A stretch of 64,000 nucleotides of DNA from UBA7672 sp041398245 (lineage in GTDB: Bacteria; Pseudomonadota; Alphaproteobacteria; Caulobacterales; Hyphomonadaceae), in contig JAWKVC010000010.1 of assembly GCA_041398245.1 (NCBI GenBank), positions 62,001 through 126,000 on the forward strand, given 5' to 3'. Positions 44,254 through 53,810 of this stretch are shown piece by piece. A model generated the notes under the pieces. The model worked only from the letters and a program-made list of their open reading frames with translations, did not search any database and was not told the origin of the DNA. The position numbers and the translations under genes were made by a program. The number at the start of each line of letters is the position of its first letter. Position 1 is the first letter of the stretch.

Positions 44254-45039
44254 TCAGGAATAGCCGAGCAGGGCCCGCAGCCCCGGCGCAGCGTAGTCCA
44301 CCAGCTTTTTCTGCATATCGGGGAGTTCGTCCGGAAGTTCAGTTGCGCCATCCAGATTTTCGCGCGCGGTGGCGCTTTGCTTGCGATCCGACCCGATCAC
44401 GACGCGTTCGCGCCAGTCCGCGGGCATATCGATTCCGCAGGCGTCAAAGAGGCCTGCGAAGTAGAGTTCCGCCTGCCGCGTGTCGAGCTGTTTCAGATGG
44501 CGGACCATGTCTTCATAGCGAACGATGTAAGTGTGGGTCCCCAGCCAGCACACAGCGTTGAACCGGAAGATCTCCTCGAGTCCCGGCGCTTTGCCATGAA
44601 TGCCGAAAATCATCAAGTTTAGCAGATCCTTCGTTTCAATCCGGCCGCCTTTCATGTGGTTGGTCATGCCGTCGAAATTTTCGGACATGAAGAATCGCGC
44701 CCGCGCGAGCACCCAGTCATAAGGGTCGCGCACCATAAGAATTGAACGCACGGGACGCAGCAGGATCGCGGCGTCGTCCGAATACAGCAGGTGGCCCCAG
44801 CTCAGCACCGGTCGTTGCGGGTCGAAGGCAATCGGCCCGTGCTGGCGCAGCAGTGGGTGCTGTACGAACGTCGCGTGATACTGCTGGTCGACGGGTACGA
44901 ACATTCGCATGATGTTGCGGATCAAATGGGTTCCGCACTTGGGAACCGAGTTCAGGAAGACAGGCTGCTGTAGCCGCGCCTGTGCAAACTCTCCGTTGCG
45001 TTCGTTCAGGTTGTCCTGGCGCATGACGATGCGAGGCAA
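44254..45039 (-). CDS. Sulfotransferase-like protein
   Basis: 261 residues from a TTG at 45039 with AGGGAG six bases upstream; an ATG at 45024 is the main alternative. The 5'-phosphosulfate-binding loop is FLNSVPKCGTHLIRNIM. The 3'-phosphate region is SILMVRDPYDWVLARARFF, and a later segment (YIVRYEDMVRHL) fits the sulfotransferase fold. The acceptor is unknown; lipids, sugars or peptides are possible. It is isolated, with the receptor terminator upstream and the excalibur gene converging. Confidence 0.8.
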   Translation of the reverse strand: MPRIVMRQDNLNERNGEFAQARLQQPVFLNSVPKCGTHLIRNIMRMFVPVDQQYHATFVQHPLLRQHGPIAFDPQRPVLSWGHLLYSDDAAILLRPVRSILMVRDPYDWVLARARFFMSENFDGMTNHMKGGRIETKDLLNLMIFGIHGKAPGLEEIFRFNAVCWLGTHTYIVRYEDMVRHLKQLDTRQAELYFAGLFDACGIDMPADWRERVVIGSDRKQSATARENLDGATELPDELPDMQKKLVDYAAPGLRALLGYS

Positions 45040-45094
45040 GCGTGTCTCCCTGGAGGTCGGCCGCACCCTAGCCGGATGGAGCCGAATATGGAAA

Positions 45095-45122
45095 GGGCGG
45101 CGGATTACTCCGCCGCCCCGAT
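45095..45122 (-). terminator. Intrinsic terminator of the first TonB-dependent receptor
   Basis: GGGCGGCGGA (45095-45104) pairs perfectly with TCCGCCGCCC (45109-45118) around a 4-base loop. On the minus strand it follows the receptor stop by 26 bases and is followed by TTTCC. Confidence 0.8.
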
Positions 45123-45144
45123 CCGGTAGTTGTCTCTGGCGACC

Positions 45145-48100
45145 CTAGTATTTCTTCGAGACGTTTAGGAACAGCGTACGGCCGAAGAAGTCGTATTGTG
45201 AGTACAGCGGCACGTTACCGACCGTCGAAAACTCGCCCGACAGAGCGGTCACGAGCGGCGGCTTTTCGTCGAGCAGGTTCGACACGCCGGCACGCACCGT
45301 CAGTCCTTCTGTCGGCTCAACCGCGACGGAGATATTGTGATAGAAAATCTCCGGTGTGGACAGCACGTAACGAACGTTCTCGAACTGATAGGTTTGCGCC
45401 GCGTTCCCAAACCGCTCCACGTTCGACGTATCGCCGACATAGCGGATGCCGTAGAAGAACTCGAAGTCGCCAACGGAGAGCGAGGCGTTGAAATTCGCCA
45501 CCCACTCCGGATCGCCTGCTAGACCGTTGTTGTCCTCCGGCGTGCTGGTCGGCAGCAGCTGGATTTCGTCTTCCAGTTGTTTCGAGGCCTGGAACTGCAG
45601 GGTCAGTCCGCCGATCGGCGTATCCGTCCTGTAGAGGGCGTCGATGTCGATGCCGCGGTTACGCTGCGTCGAGATGTTGAGGAAGTTGTCCGTCACATCC
45701 GTGATCAGGTATTGCGTGGCGCCGCCAGCCGGATTCCGGACAAAGAGGTTGCACAGCGGTTCGGAGCCGAAGTTCAGCGAGTCATAGCAACCATACATGA
45801 TGTTCGCGGCGCCGAGCTTGGTGACCTCGTTCTCCACCTCGATGTCGAAGTAGTCGATCGAGACCTGCAGGTCCGCAAAGCTCGGTGTCCAGATGAAGCC
45901 GATGTTCCGCGATGTAGATGTTTCGGCCTCCAGTGACCCGAAACCGCCGGACGACGAGATCAGAGCCGAGGACCCCGAGCCATTGTGGTTGTCCGGGATG
46001 CCGTCCGCGGCGCAGTTGTCAGCGACGCGTTGCGAAATCGAGTTGCTGGCGAGGTTCGCGGCCCAGTTGACGCACGGGTCGATCGCGCGCTGGCCAAGGA
46101 ACGACGTTTCGCCCGCAAGGAACAACTCAAACAGAGCTGGCGAACGGAATGACGTGCCCTGTGAAGCGCGCAGCCGGAATTCCGGCGTGATCTGCCAGTT
46201 GAGCCCGGCCTTGTAGGTGGAGTCGCTCCCGTAGGAGTCGACGTCCGTGTAGCGTCCGGAAAGCGTCAGTGAGAGGTCTTGCGCCAGCGGCTGGTTGGAC
46301 AGGAGCGGCAGGCCGATTTCGCCGTAGATGGCCGACGTCTTGTCCTCGCCGACCGTGCGGCCAGCCTGGCTCGAGCCCCAAGCCGCGCCGTCCTGCGTGG
46401 CCTGCGAAGGCGTGTCGTCGATAGAGTCTTCCTGGTAGAGGACGCCAAGCACGCCGCCCACTGGTCCGGCCGGAAGCGAGAAGAGATCGCCGGTCATGTA
46501 GGCTTCGATCGACTTCTGTTCGTAGACCGTGTTTCCGACGACGGTGCCGAACAGGAATGCGTATTCCTCATCGGTGAACTGGCCAGCCATGAATTCAGGC
46601 GTGTACCAGTTGATGTCGACGCACGGGATGCCGCGATATGGCGTGGTCGTGCCGGCGCACAGGCTGTTGCGGAAGTTGTAGGGCGAGATCGCATCGTCCC
46701 AGATGATGTCTTCCTTGTAGTCGCCATCCGAGCGCGAGAACTGCAGCGCGATATCGTACTGCCAACCGCTCAGCATAGGGACGTCGCCGCGCATACCGCC
46801 GACAAAACGCATGTAGTCCACGGTCGTGGTGTCGTCCGAGTGGTTGGTGATCGCCGTCGGGCTGAGGCCGATGGCCGGGCCGCGCCAACCTTCCGCATAG
46901 GCGATCGGGTCGCCTGCAAACGCGCCGCCGCCGTAGTCGTAGACATACTGGTAGTTCCAGAACTGACGATAGCCGTTGACCTTCGTCATGCGCCGGTTGA
47001 GCAGCGCTTCAGCATACATCTGCGTGGTGTCGTTCAGATCGAAGTCCACCTTGCCCATGATGGTCATGCGCTCGACCTCGGGCGAGAGCGATGCTTCGTC
47101 CACATATGGGTGGTGATAGTTGAGAAGGGCGTCCGACATCCGGGCGGAGGGCTGGTAGTAGGGATCCGCCGTGGCGCCGGGACGGTTGAGTTCGCCGTAG
47201 CCCACCGGGAACCATCCGGCCGGAATCGACCAGCCGCTTGAGTTCGGACCGCCAACCGGAAGCCAGTTCTGCAGGTCGTTCCCGTAATTGTACTGGATCA
47301 GCTGCGGACGGGCCTGCCAAGGCTGCGAAATCGCGCCAGCCTGCGTGTAGTCGTAGAACCAGATATGGCCCCACAGCAGATCGCTCGAGCAGGTCGGCGT
47401 TCCGGTGCGCGGGTCAACCAAGTCGGCGCGCGAACCGTTCGCGCGGAAGACGTAGGGCTGTCCGCAGGCAAAGAAGTCGCGGTCGCCGCGCGCCAGCTCC
47501 TGTTGCTTGAAGTAGTCGGCCGTCAGGCGCACGTGCAGCGAGTCGCTGAAGCTGTGCCCCCAAGAACCGCTGGCGCGGAATTCGTCGCCACCGCCGGCGA
47601 GAGGCGTCGACGCGAACACGTCAAAGTCGAGGCCATCGCCCTTCTTCGTGATGATGTTGACGACGCCCGCAATGGCGTCCGAGCCATAGATCGACGAAGC
47701 GCCGTCTTTCAGGATTTCGATCCGTTCGACGGTCGAGAGCGGAAGAACGTTGAAGTCGAATGCGCCGACCGAGCCGCGTGTACCGGCCGGACCGGCGCGG
47801 CGGCCGTCCAGCAGGACGAGCGTGCGGTTCGAACCAAGGCCGCGGAGCGAGATGGTCTCCGCGCCGACACCGCCATTCTGAACAAATGCTGTCGATGTCA
47901 CTGCAGTGATTTGTGAGGAGCCGGCTGCAACCGTGGTGGAGCGCAGGAGCGAAGCGACGTCGCTGATGCCTTCAACCGCGGCCTGTTCGGCCACCACGAT
48001 GTCCATCGGGGCCGCCGAGGAGAAATTGCTGCTGAGGCGGGTACCTGTAACGACGACCCGATCCTGGCCGGTGCTTTGCTCCTGCTCGACCGGTTGGGTG

Positions 48101-48222
48101 GTCTCCACCGTATCCTGGGGAGCAGTGGTTTCTTGGGCAATCGCCGGCAAGATCGCGACGGTCGCCAAAACACCTAGTGCCGCCGACCGGCTGAGCCGAC
48201 CAGCAAATGATCCCTGACGCAT
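45145..48222 (-). CDS. TonB-dependent outer-membrane receptor (paralogue 1)
   Basis: 1025 residues from the ATG at 48222 (CTGGAGGGAC upstream). The signal peptide (RSAALGVLATVAILPAIAQ) is followed by a TonB-box-like DRVVVTGTR. The plug domain has the motifs ISLRGLGSNRTLVLLDGRR, LSTVERIEILKDGASSIYGSDAIAGVVNIITK. A 22-strand barrel ends in an aromatic-rich strand. It takes up a large ligand using TonB energy; the subfamily resembles receptors for peptides or plant-type polymers. It is paralogous to the next gene, and both share a leader hairpin. It is not iron-specific by any visible motif. Confidence 0.93.
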   Translation of the reverse strand: MRQGSFAGRLSRSAALGVLATVAILPAIAQETTAPQDTVETTQPVEQEQSTGQDRVVVTGTRLSSNFSSAAPMDIVVAEQAAVEGISDVASLLRSTTVAAGSSQITAVTSTAFVQNGGVGAETISLRGLGSNRTLVLLDGRRAGPAGTRGSVGAFDFNVLPLSTVERIEILKDGASSIYGSDAIAGVVNIITKKGDGLDFDVFASTPLAGGGDEFRASGSWGHSFSDSLHVRLTADYFKQQELARGDRDFFACGQPYVFRANGSRADLVDPRTGTPTCSSDLLWGHIWFYDYTQAGAISQPWQARPQLIQYNYGNDLQNWLPVGGPNSSGWSIPAGWFPVGYGELNRPGATADPYYQPSARMSDALLNYHHPYVDEASLSPEVERMTIMGKVDFDLNDTTQMYAEALLNRRMTKVNGYRQFWNYQYVYDYGGGAFAGDPIAYAEGWRGPAIGLSPTAITNHSDDTTTVDYMRFVGGMRGDVPMLSGWQYDIALQFSRSDGDYKEDIIWDDAISPYNFRNSLCAGTTTPYRGIPCVDINWYTPEFMAGQFTDEEYAFLFGTVVGNTVYEQKSIEAYMTGDLFSLPAGPVGGVLGVLYQEDSIDDTPSQATQDGAAWGSSQAGRTVGEDKTSAIYGEIGLPLLSNQPLAQDLSLTLSGRYTDVDSYGSDSTYKAGLNWQITPEFRLRASQGTSFRSPALFELFLAGETSFLGQRAIDPCVNWAANLASNSISQRVADNCAADGIPDNHNGSGSSALISSSGGFGSLEAETSTSRNIGFIWTPSFADLQVSIDYFDIEVENEVTKLGAANIMYGCYDSLNFGSEPLCNLFVRNPAGGATQYLITDVTDNFLNISTQRNRGIDIDALYRTDTPIGGLTLQFQASKQLEDEIQLLPTSTPEDNNGLAGDPEWVANFNASLSVGDFEFFYGIRYVGDTSNVERFGNAAQTYQFENVRYVLSTPEIFYHNISVAVEPTEGLTVRAGVSNLLDEKPPLVTALSGEFSTVGNVPLYSQYDFFGRTLFLNVSKKY

Positions 48223-48555
48223 GTAAAGCAGTCCCTCCAGTTGTCCTGACTCGACTGCCCTTGGAACTCGCTGCGAATGCCGTCGCAGGCGCTCCGTCAT
48301 AGAACTGACAGCCACTGGATGGACAGAAATTGGTCACATTCCGCTCGTCAACCCGACGGCGAGCGTTTCCATTCCCGTTTCAACCGAAATGTAGATGAAA
48401 CCTGCGTAAGGTTTCTGAGCCTTGGACGATTTTCAGGCGTAGCCATGAATTTTGGGTCGTGTCGCAGGCGCCTGGAGGCGTGACGCCTACACGCTCTTGG
48501 GAGCGGGAATGGAGCGGAGACCGTTTCGAATCTCCGCTCCAAGGTTCCGTTGCTT
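48223..48555 (-). promoter_or_regulatory. 333-base intergenic region: receptor-1 leader, promoter and upstream terminator
   Basis: The region holds no convincing gene. Read on the minus strand, from the receptor-1 start upward, it contains a hairpin with CTGCGA/TCGCAG stem and CGGCAT loop (48271-48288), shared with the second receptor's leader. It also has a TTGACG -35-like hexamer (48346-48351) with a weak TTCTGT -10 at 17 bases. A 10-base-loop hairpin (48510-48541) belongs to the end of the second receptor gene. An in-frame upstream start (48300) could extend the receptor, but the leader reading is preferred. Confidence 0.5.
48510..48541 (-). terminator. Hairpin after the second TonB-dependent receptor gene
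   Basis: TGGAGCGGAGA (48510-48520) and TCTCCGCTCCA (48531-48541) form a perfect 11-bp stem with a 10-base loop, 14 bases past the stop. No T-run follows on the minus strand (ATTCCC), so it may act as an RNA 3'-end stabiliser or a weak terminator. Confidence 0.5.
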
Positions 48556-51507
48556 CTAGAACTCATACCCCAGTCGGACGAAGAATGTCCGGCCGCGCAG
48601 ATCGTATTGCGTGGCTGCGAGAGCGTAGTTCTGCAGGCGCTGGCCGCCATTGTCAGAGATGACCGGCGGCTGGGCGTCGAACACGTTCGAGATGCCTCCC
48701 GTGATCGACACCTTATCATCCCGCCAGCGCACGGAGACGTCGTGCGATAGCCACGGATCGGTCGAGTTGAGGAGGCGGCCGGTGCGACCGAAATAGCCGC
48801 CCGGATTGGTCACCGCCGGGAAGAAGATCTCATTGTCCGTCGGGCCGATGTAGTCGATGAACCACGAATAGGTGAAGTCGCCTGAGTCGAGTCGCACCTG
48901 GGCGTCCGCAACCCATTCCGGGTCCCCGATCGTTCCGTTGAAGTCGTTCGTCGCAAAGCCGGACGACAGGTTCGGATCGAACAGGTTGAGCACATCCTCG
49001 ATCGTGTTCGTCGCGGAGACCTCGACCGTAAGATCGCCAAAGTCGAGTTCATGCTGATACCGCACCGTGATATCAACGCCGCGCGAGGACTGGCTGTTCA
49101 CATTGAGGTAGCTGTCGTTGACCGTCGTGATGTGGAACGGGTCAACTGTCGCATTCCCCGGGTTACGCGAGAACAGGTTGCAGAATGCGTTCGGATACAC
49201 CGGCGAACCATAGCATCCGCCCAGAATTGCGCCCGCTCCGAGCTGTGCAACCTGATTGTTCACTTCGATGTCGAAGTAGTCGATCGCGATGCTCAGATCG
49301 ATGAAGTCGGGCGTCCAGATGAAGCCCAACGTCCGCGCCTCGGAGGTCTCTGCTTCGAGAACGCCGGCCCCGCCGCCTGAGACGATCAACGCAGAGCTGC
49401 CGCCGAGACCCGTATAGTTCGACGGGATACCTTCAGCGGCGCAATTGGTGCGCACGTTCTGGTTCGACGAGTTGCCCCAGTCGATACAGGGGTCGATCAG
49501 AGTCTGGACCTGGAACGAGGTCAGGTTGCCGAGGAACAGCTCATAAAGAGCTGGCGCCCGGTAGGACGTGCCCTGCGTTCCACGGATGCGTACGCTTGGA
49601 GTGATCTGCCAGTTCAGGCCGGCCTTCCACACGCTGTCCGAACCGTACGAGTCGTATTCGAAGGCGCGTGCGGAACCGTCCAGCGTCAGTTCCTCGACGA
49701 ACGGCAGGCCACGCAACAGCGGGACGTTCGCTTCGATGAAGCCCTCGACGACCGTATCCTCTCCGCGCGTGATCAGAGCGGAGCTGGTATTCCAGAACTC
49801 GTTGTTCTGTTCCCGGATGTCGGGCGTGTCATCGATTTCGAAGTTGCGCCATTCGGCGCCCACCGCGAGGCCCAGCGGACCTGCCGGTAGCTCGAAGAGG
49901 TCGCCCGCGATGACGCCCTGAACCATCGTCTGTTCGTAGGTTGTCGTGCCGACCGGATAGGCCGTCAGCAGATCGAACACGTCCTGCGACCAGTTACCTG
50001 ACAGGAATGCCGGGTCGAACGGGTTGTAGGTCGGGCCGTGATAGAGGCCATCCGATGGGCTTGTGAAGTTCCAGTCGCCTGCAGTCTCGTTCAGGATTTC
50101 GTTGCTGACGTACTCGCCATCGGACATCGAGTGTGAGGCGTTCAGGCTCCAGGTCCAACCCGGCACGAAGAATTCGCCCTCGAAGCCGGTCCGGACATAG
50201 TAGTAGTCAACCGTTGCTGATTGGTCGGCGGGCCAGATGGTCACTGGCTGGGCCAGCCGGAAGCCGGCGGGATGCAAAGCGAATCCCGGGCCGGCTGTGT
50301 AGGGACCCGGAACGTCGTAGCCATTGGCGCTGGCGATCTGCGGGAAGAACTGACGCCATGCCTTGTGCTCGAAGTCACGACGGTTCAGCAGCGCCTCAGT
50401 CGTCCAGTCGATGCCGTTCAGAATCGTGAAGTCTGCGCGTGCATAGAGGCTCATTCGTTCAACTGCAGAGATCGCATAGCCTTCCGCGAACTTCGGTGAG
50501 TTCAGCACATCCTCATAATAGGCGTTGCCGGTCGGAGAGTTGAGGAAGGTGCGGTTTGCGCGCGGTCGGTAGCCCGGGATCGGGCCAACCGTAATACCGT
50601 CCGGCGCCGGCACATATCGTGCGCCGCTGATCGCGTCGACGACAGTGTTGTGATAGAGGTTATCGCATCCTCCCAGCGCTGTTCCCGCCAGAATGGACTG
50701 ATCGATGCGGTCGATCCGCTGACCGGTGGTTGCGTCGTAAACGAGGTCCTGCGCGCAGGCCAGGTTCTTGCGATCGCCCCACTTCAGCGGATCGCGGTCT
50801 TCATATTCTGCGGCGAGCATGATCTGGCCGCCGAATAGTTCGAAGCCGATCGCGCCGCTGGCTTGCAGCGTGTTGCCGCCGCCCTGTTCAGTGGCGTTGT
50901 ACTGAATCGTGAGTTCCGGCGCATCGACAGACGAGCGCGTGATAATGTTGACCACGCCGGCCACGGCGTCAGAGCCGTAGATCGACGAGGCGCCGTCCTT
51001 CAGGATCTCGACCCGCGAGATAATCGAGTCAGGCAGGACGTTCAGGTCGAACGCGCCGACCTGTCCACGCACGCCTGCGGGGCCGGGCCGCTGGTTGTTG
51101 AGCAGGATGAGCGAACGCTGGGCGCCGAGGCCCCGCAGCGAGACTGAATTGATGCCCGGTCCGCCCTCGATGACGAAGTTGCCGAAGGTGTTGTTGAACT
51201 GGGTCGAGCCCTGCGCGATCGACGAGCCCTGCAGGATCTCGGCCGTGTCGACCAGACCTTCAAGCGTCGACGCTTCGGCTGTGATCACCTGGATCGGCGC
51301 GGTTGACGTGAATGCGTCACGCGGAATGCGCGAGCCGGTAATGACGACGCGATCACCTTCGTCGTCATTTGTTTCCGGTGGTTGGACCGTTTCGACCGGT
51401 TGGGAAGGCTGTTCAGTGACCTGCGCAACGGCGGGCGCCGCAGCGGCGATCAGGGCTCCGAGAGCTGCTGAACAGAAGAGTCGGGCGGTGTGTTGACCGC
51501 GATGCAT
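48556..51507 (-). CDS. TonB-dependent outer-membrane receptor (paralogue 2)
   Basis: 983 residues. A signal peptide (FCSAALGALIAAAAPAVAQ) is followed by a TonB-box-like DRVVITGSR. The plug contains NSVSLRGLGAQRSLILLNNQRPGP and SRVEILKDGASSIYGSDAVAGVVNIITR, nearly the same as in paralogue 1. The barrel ends in RTFFVRLGYEF with the usual terminal Phe. Shared barrel segments (SSIYGSDA, RGTQGTSYRAPALYELFLG) show that the two genes arose by duplication. The ligand is unknown. A good sigma-70 promoter precedes it (51606-51634). Confidence 0.94.
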   Translation of the reverse strand: MHRGQHTARLFCSAALGALIAAAAPAVAQVTEQPSQPVETVQPPETNDDEGDRVVITGSRIPRDAFTSTAPIQVITAEASTLEGLVDTAEILQGSSIAQGSTQFNNTFGNFVIEGGPGINSVSLRGLGAQRSLILLNNQRPGPAGVRGQVGAFDLNVLPDSIISRVEILKDGASSIYGSDAVAGVVNIITRSSVDAPELTIQYNATEQGGGNTLQASGAIGFELFGGQIMLAAEYEDRDPLKWGDRKNLACAQDLVYDATTGQRIDRIDQSILAGTALGGCDNLYHNTVVDAISGARYVPAPDGITVGPIPGYRPRANRTFLNSPTGNAYYEDVLNSPKFAEGYAISAVERMSLYARADFTILNGIDWTTEALLNRRDFEHKAWRQFFPQIASANGYDVPGPYTAGPGFALHPAGFRLAQPVTIWPADQSATVDYYYVRTGFEGEFFVPGWTWSLNASHSMSDGEYVSNEILNETAGDWNFTSPSDGLYHGPTYNPFDPAFLSGNWSQDVFDLLTAYPVGTTTYEQTMVQGVIAGDLFELPAGPLGLAVGAEWRNFEIDDTPDIREQNNEFWNTSSALITRGEDTVVEGFIEANVPLLRGLPFVEELTLDGSARAFEYDSYGSDSVWKAGLNWQITPSVRIRGTQGTSYRAPALYELFLGNLTSFQVQTLIDPCIDWGNSSNQNVRTNCAAEGIPSNYTGLGGSSALIVSGGGAGVLEAETSEARTLGFIWTPDFIDLSIAIDYFDIEVNNQVAQLGAGAILGGCYGSPVYPNAFCNLFSRNPGNATVDPFHITTVNDSYLNVNSQSSRGVDITVRYQHELDFGDLTVEVSATNTIEDVLNLFDPNLSSGFATNDFNGTIGDPEWVADAQVRLDSGDFTYSWFIDYIGPTDNEIFFPAVTNPGGYFGRTGRLLNSTDPWLSHDVSVRWRDDKVSITGGISNVFDAQPPVISDNGGQRLQNYALAATQYDLRGRTFFVRLGYEF

Positions 51508-51564
51508 GAGGTCTCTCCAGGAATATTTGCATTGGATTGACCCCTTGGTTCGATGCCCCTGCTG

Positions 51565-51582
51565 ACGCGAATGCCGTCGCGC
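51565..51582 (-). promoter_or_regulatory. Leader hairpin of receptor 2, shared with receptor 1
   Basis: On the minus strand a CGCGA/TCGCG stem plus a wobble pair closes the loop CGGCAT, 58-75 bases upstream of the start. The same 14-base core occurs in the receptor-1 leader (48273-48286), where one stem pair is T-A instead of C-G. Confidence 0.5.
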
Positions 51583-51605
51583 CGTCGGTGCAGAGTTATG
51601 ATTCC

Positions 51606-51634
51606 TGAATATCCAGCCTTTTCGGGATGTCCAA
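51606..51634 (-). promoter_or_regulatory. Candidate sigma-70 promoter for the second receptor
   Basis: On the minus strand TTGGAC (51634-51629) and TATTCA (51611-51606) are separated by exactly 17 bases. The predicted transcript start near 51599 gives a ~92-base leader that includes the shared hairpin. The rest of the 243-base gap up to cfa contains a T/A-rich stretch (51641-51660) and a 12-bp palindrome ACGGAATTCCGT (51737-51748). Confidence 0.55.
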
Positions 51635-51750
51635 CCTCTCTTTTTCGTTTTTCGATAAAATGTGACCGTTGCGCCACGGTTTCGCGAACGCTGCTGCCCG
51701 GGCTGAGCCGGCGCCTTTGACAGAGCTGCCTTGCGAACGGAATTCCGTGC

Positions 51751-52995
51751 TTATTCAGCAGGTTTGGTCAGGACGAACTGCCCGACATCGATCCGGCCCG
51801 TGCGGAATCCGGCCGAGCAGTAGCCCAGATAGTAGAGCCACAGCCGGCGGAACTGTTCGTCGAACTTGCCGCCCTTGATGCGGTCCCAGGCGGCGTCAAA
51901 GCGACGGGCCCACTCGTCCAGCGTGCGGGCATAGGATTTGCCGAACATCTGATCGATGGCGAAGGTCATGCCTGCCCGTTCCGTTTCTTCCTTGAGGCGG
52001 GTCGGCGACGGCAGCATGCCGCCAGGGAAGATGTAGTGCTGGATGAAGTCCGCGCGCTTCCGGTACGAGTCAAAATACTTGTCGTCGATGGTGATGATCT
52101 GCAGGGCGGCCTTGCCGCCCGGCTTCAGCACCTCCGCAATCTTCGCGAAATAGCCCGGCCAGTATTCCTCGCCGACCGCCTCGAACATTTCGATGGAAGC
52201 GACCGCGTCGAACTGGCCTGTGAGGTCGCGATAATCCTTCATCACGATCTCAACCTGACCATCGAGGCCGGCGTCCTTCATGCGCTTGGTGGCGTAGGCA
52301 TGTTGAGCGTCGGAGATGGTGATCGATGTGACGCGCGCCCCGAACTCCTTCGCCGCCACTTCGGCAAAGCCGCCCCAGCCTGACCCGATCTCGAGGACGT
52401 GGTCGCCAGCTTTCAGATTCAGGTTCCGGGCGATGGACCGGTACTTGGCCAGTTGCGCGTCCTGCAGCGGCTGATCCTTTGCCGAGAAGATCGCCGACGA
52501 ATACGTCATCGTCGGATCAAGCCACGCCGTGTAGAAGTCATTGCCCAGGTCGTAGTGGGCCAGGATGTTCCGCTTCGAGCCTTTCTTCGTGTTGGCCCGC
52601 ATGACGTGACGCAGATTGCCGAAGAAGCGCGCGATGGCGCCGCCGATGGCGAGCTTGCCGAGATCTTCCCAGTTGGCGTTGAAGTATTCGAGCAGCGTCG
52701 GCAGATCGGGCGTGTCGAACTTCCCGTCCATGAACACTTCCGCGAATCCGATATCGCCGCGCGCCGCGACCGTGCGCACGAACTTAGGATCATGGACAAT
52801 CATCTCGGCTTGCGGGCCAGCTTCCTTGCCATTGAAGCGCAAGGTGCGGCCATCAGGCAGCGTCATATCGAGCTGGCCGTGTTTGAAGCCGGACAACACC
52901 ATCGCGGCGAAGCCAAGGCTCGCCGGCATACGGTCGAGGCTACGCAGATCGCGTGGCCCCCGGATCTCCAGAACCATTCTGTCGAGACGGCTCAT
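51751..52995 (-). CDS. cfa: Cyclopropane-fatty-acyl-phospholipid synthase family methyltransferase
   Basis: 414 residues. The N-terminal lipid-binding part (GFAAMVLSGFKHGQLDMTLPDG) is followed by the SAM-binding domain: HYDLGNDFYTAWLDPTMTYSSA, LEIGSGWGGFAEVAAKEFG, and FEAVGEEYWPGYFAKI. It methylates unsaturated membrane fatty acids. In this gene context it may make methylated or furan-precursor fatty acids rather than simple cyclopropanes. The start overlaps the DUF1365 stop by ATGA. Confidence 0.92.
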   Translation of the reverse strand: MSRLDRMVLEIRGPRDLRSLDRMPASLGFAAMVLSGFKHGQLDMTLPDGRTLRFNGKEAGPQAEMIVHDPKFVRTVAARGDIGFAEVFMDGKFDTPDLPTLLEYFNANWEDLGKLAIGGAIARFFGNLRHVMRANTKKGSKRNILAHYDLGNDFYTAWLDPTMTYSSAIFSAKDQPLQDAQLAKYRSIARNLNLKAGDHVLEIGSGWGGFAEVAAKEFGARVTSITISDAQHAYATKRMKDAGLDGQVEIVMKDYRDLTGQFDAVASIEMFEAVGEEYWPGYFAKIAEVLKPGGKAALQIITIDDKYFDSYRKRADFIQHYIFPGGMLPSPTRLKEETERAGMTFAIDQMFGKSYARTLDEWARRFDAAWDRIKGGKFDEQFRRLWLYYLGYCSAGFRTGRIDVGQFVLTKPAE

Positions 52996-53810
52996 GCCCG
53001 TTTCCTCAGTTCGCCGCGCCCGCCAGCGTCCTCTGCTTCGCGCCGGGTCAGGGTGGTACGCTTCAACAGTTGCGGAGGTTTATCACGATACTTGGCGCCC
53101 TTCAGCAAAAGCCTGAGGGCCTGCCAGTGGATCGCGATCCACACGCCAAGCCCTGATATGGGCATGGAGATGAACCAACGCAAAATCGCGGGGGTGGAAA
53201 GTGCAGTGGCCTTCACCTGCAGGCTGGCGATGTGCGAGCGCCCGTCCGCGTGCAGATTTTCAACCCTGAGGCTCATTCGCCCCCCTTCTGGCGGACGCAA
53301 GGTAAACCTGTGCTCGCCATCGACATCCAAAAACGGCGAGACAAAGAACTCCTTGGGTCCCTTGTCGCTCACGTCAGCCGACCAGAACGCGCTGACATAG
53401 GAATGAGTTTCACCAAACGTGTTGTGCACTTCGTAAATCACGCCGAGAAGCCCACCGTCCGGCCCGTATCCCAGCCAGAGCGAGATGGGGGCAAAGCCGT
53501 AGCCCAGCACGCGCGGAAAGGTGATCAGACGGATCGATCCGTCTTTCAGATCGATGCGGCCTTCTGCAAACCGGGCCTCCGCCCAGGCTCTGAGCGGCAG
53601 GGAGGGCGTTCGCGCGCCATGGTCGACTTGCCGGAATGAGACAGGCGCCGCGCGGTCCACGGCAAAGAGACGCGACAGGCCGGAGGTCTCGTTCAGGCGG
53701 TCGATGTCCACGTCCAGCATGGCGATGCGGTGCGAGAAGCTGCGGACAAACGGCTTCTCGCGCCGGTGCGCCGTGCGGCCAAACCAGAGACGGGCGGCCG
53801 GCTCGCTCAT
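52992..53810 (-). CDS. DUF1365 family protein
   Basis: 272 residues from the ATG at 53810, overlapping the upstream oxidoreductase stop (ATGA). DUF1365 features: LWFGRTAHRREKPFVRSFSHRIAMLDVDIDRL at the N-terminus, ITFPRVLGYGFAPISLWLGYG, VHNTFGETHSYV and KEFFVSPFLDVDGEHRF. The family's biochemical role is not settled. It almost always travels with an FAD oxidoreductase and a cfa-type methyltransferase, implying one lipid-modification pathway. Confidence 0.93.
   Translation of the reverse strand: MSEPAARLWFGRTAHRREKPFVRSFSHRIAMLDVDIDRLNETSGLSRLFAVDRAAPVSFRQVDHGARTPSLPLRAWAEARFAEGRIDLKDGSIRLITFPRVLGYGFAPISLWLGYGPDGGLLGVIYEVHNTFGETHSYVSAFWSADVSDKGPKEFFVSPFLDVDGEHRFTLRPPEGGRMSLRVENLHADGRSHIASLQVKATALSTPAILRWFISMPISGLGVWIAIHWQALRLLLKGAKYRDKPPQLLKRTTLTRREAEDAGGRGELRKRA

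Noticed and set aside
45145..51507. Sulfotransferase and receptors as a polysaccharide utilisation locus
   Set aside because: No glycosidase, SusD-like protein or sugar regulator is nearby, so the idea has no support.
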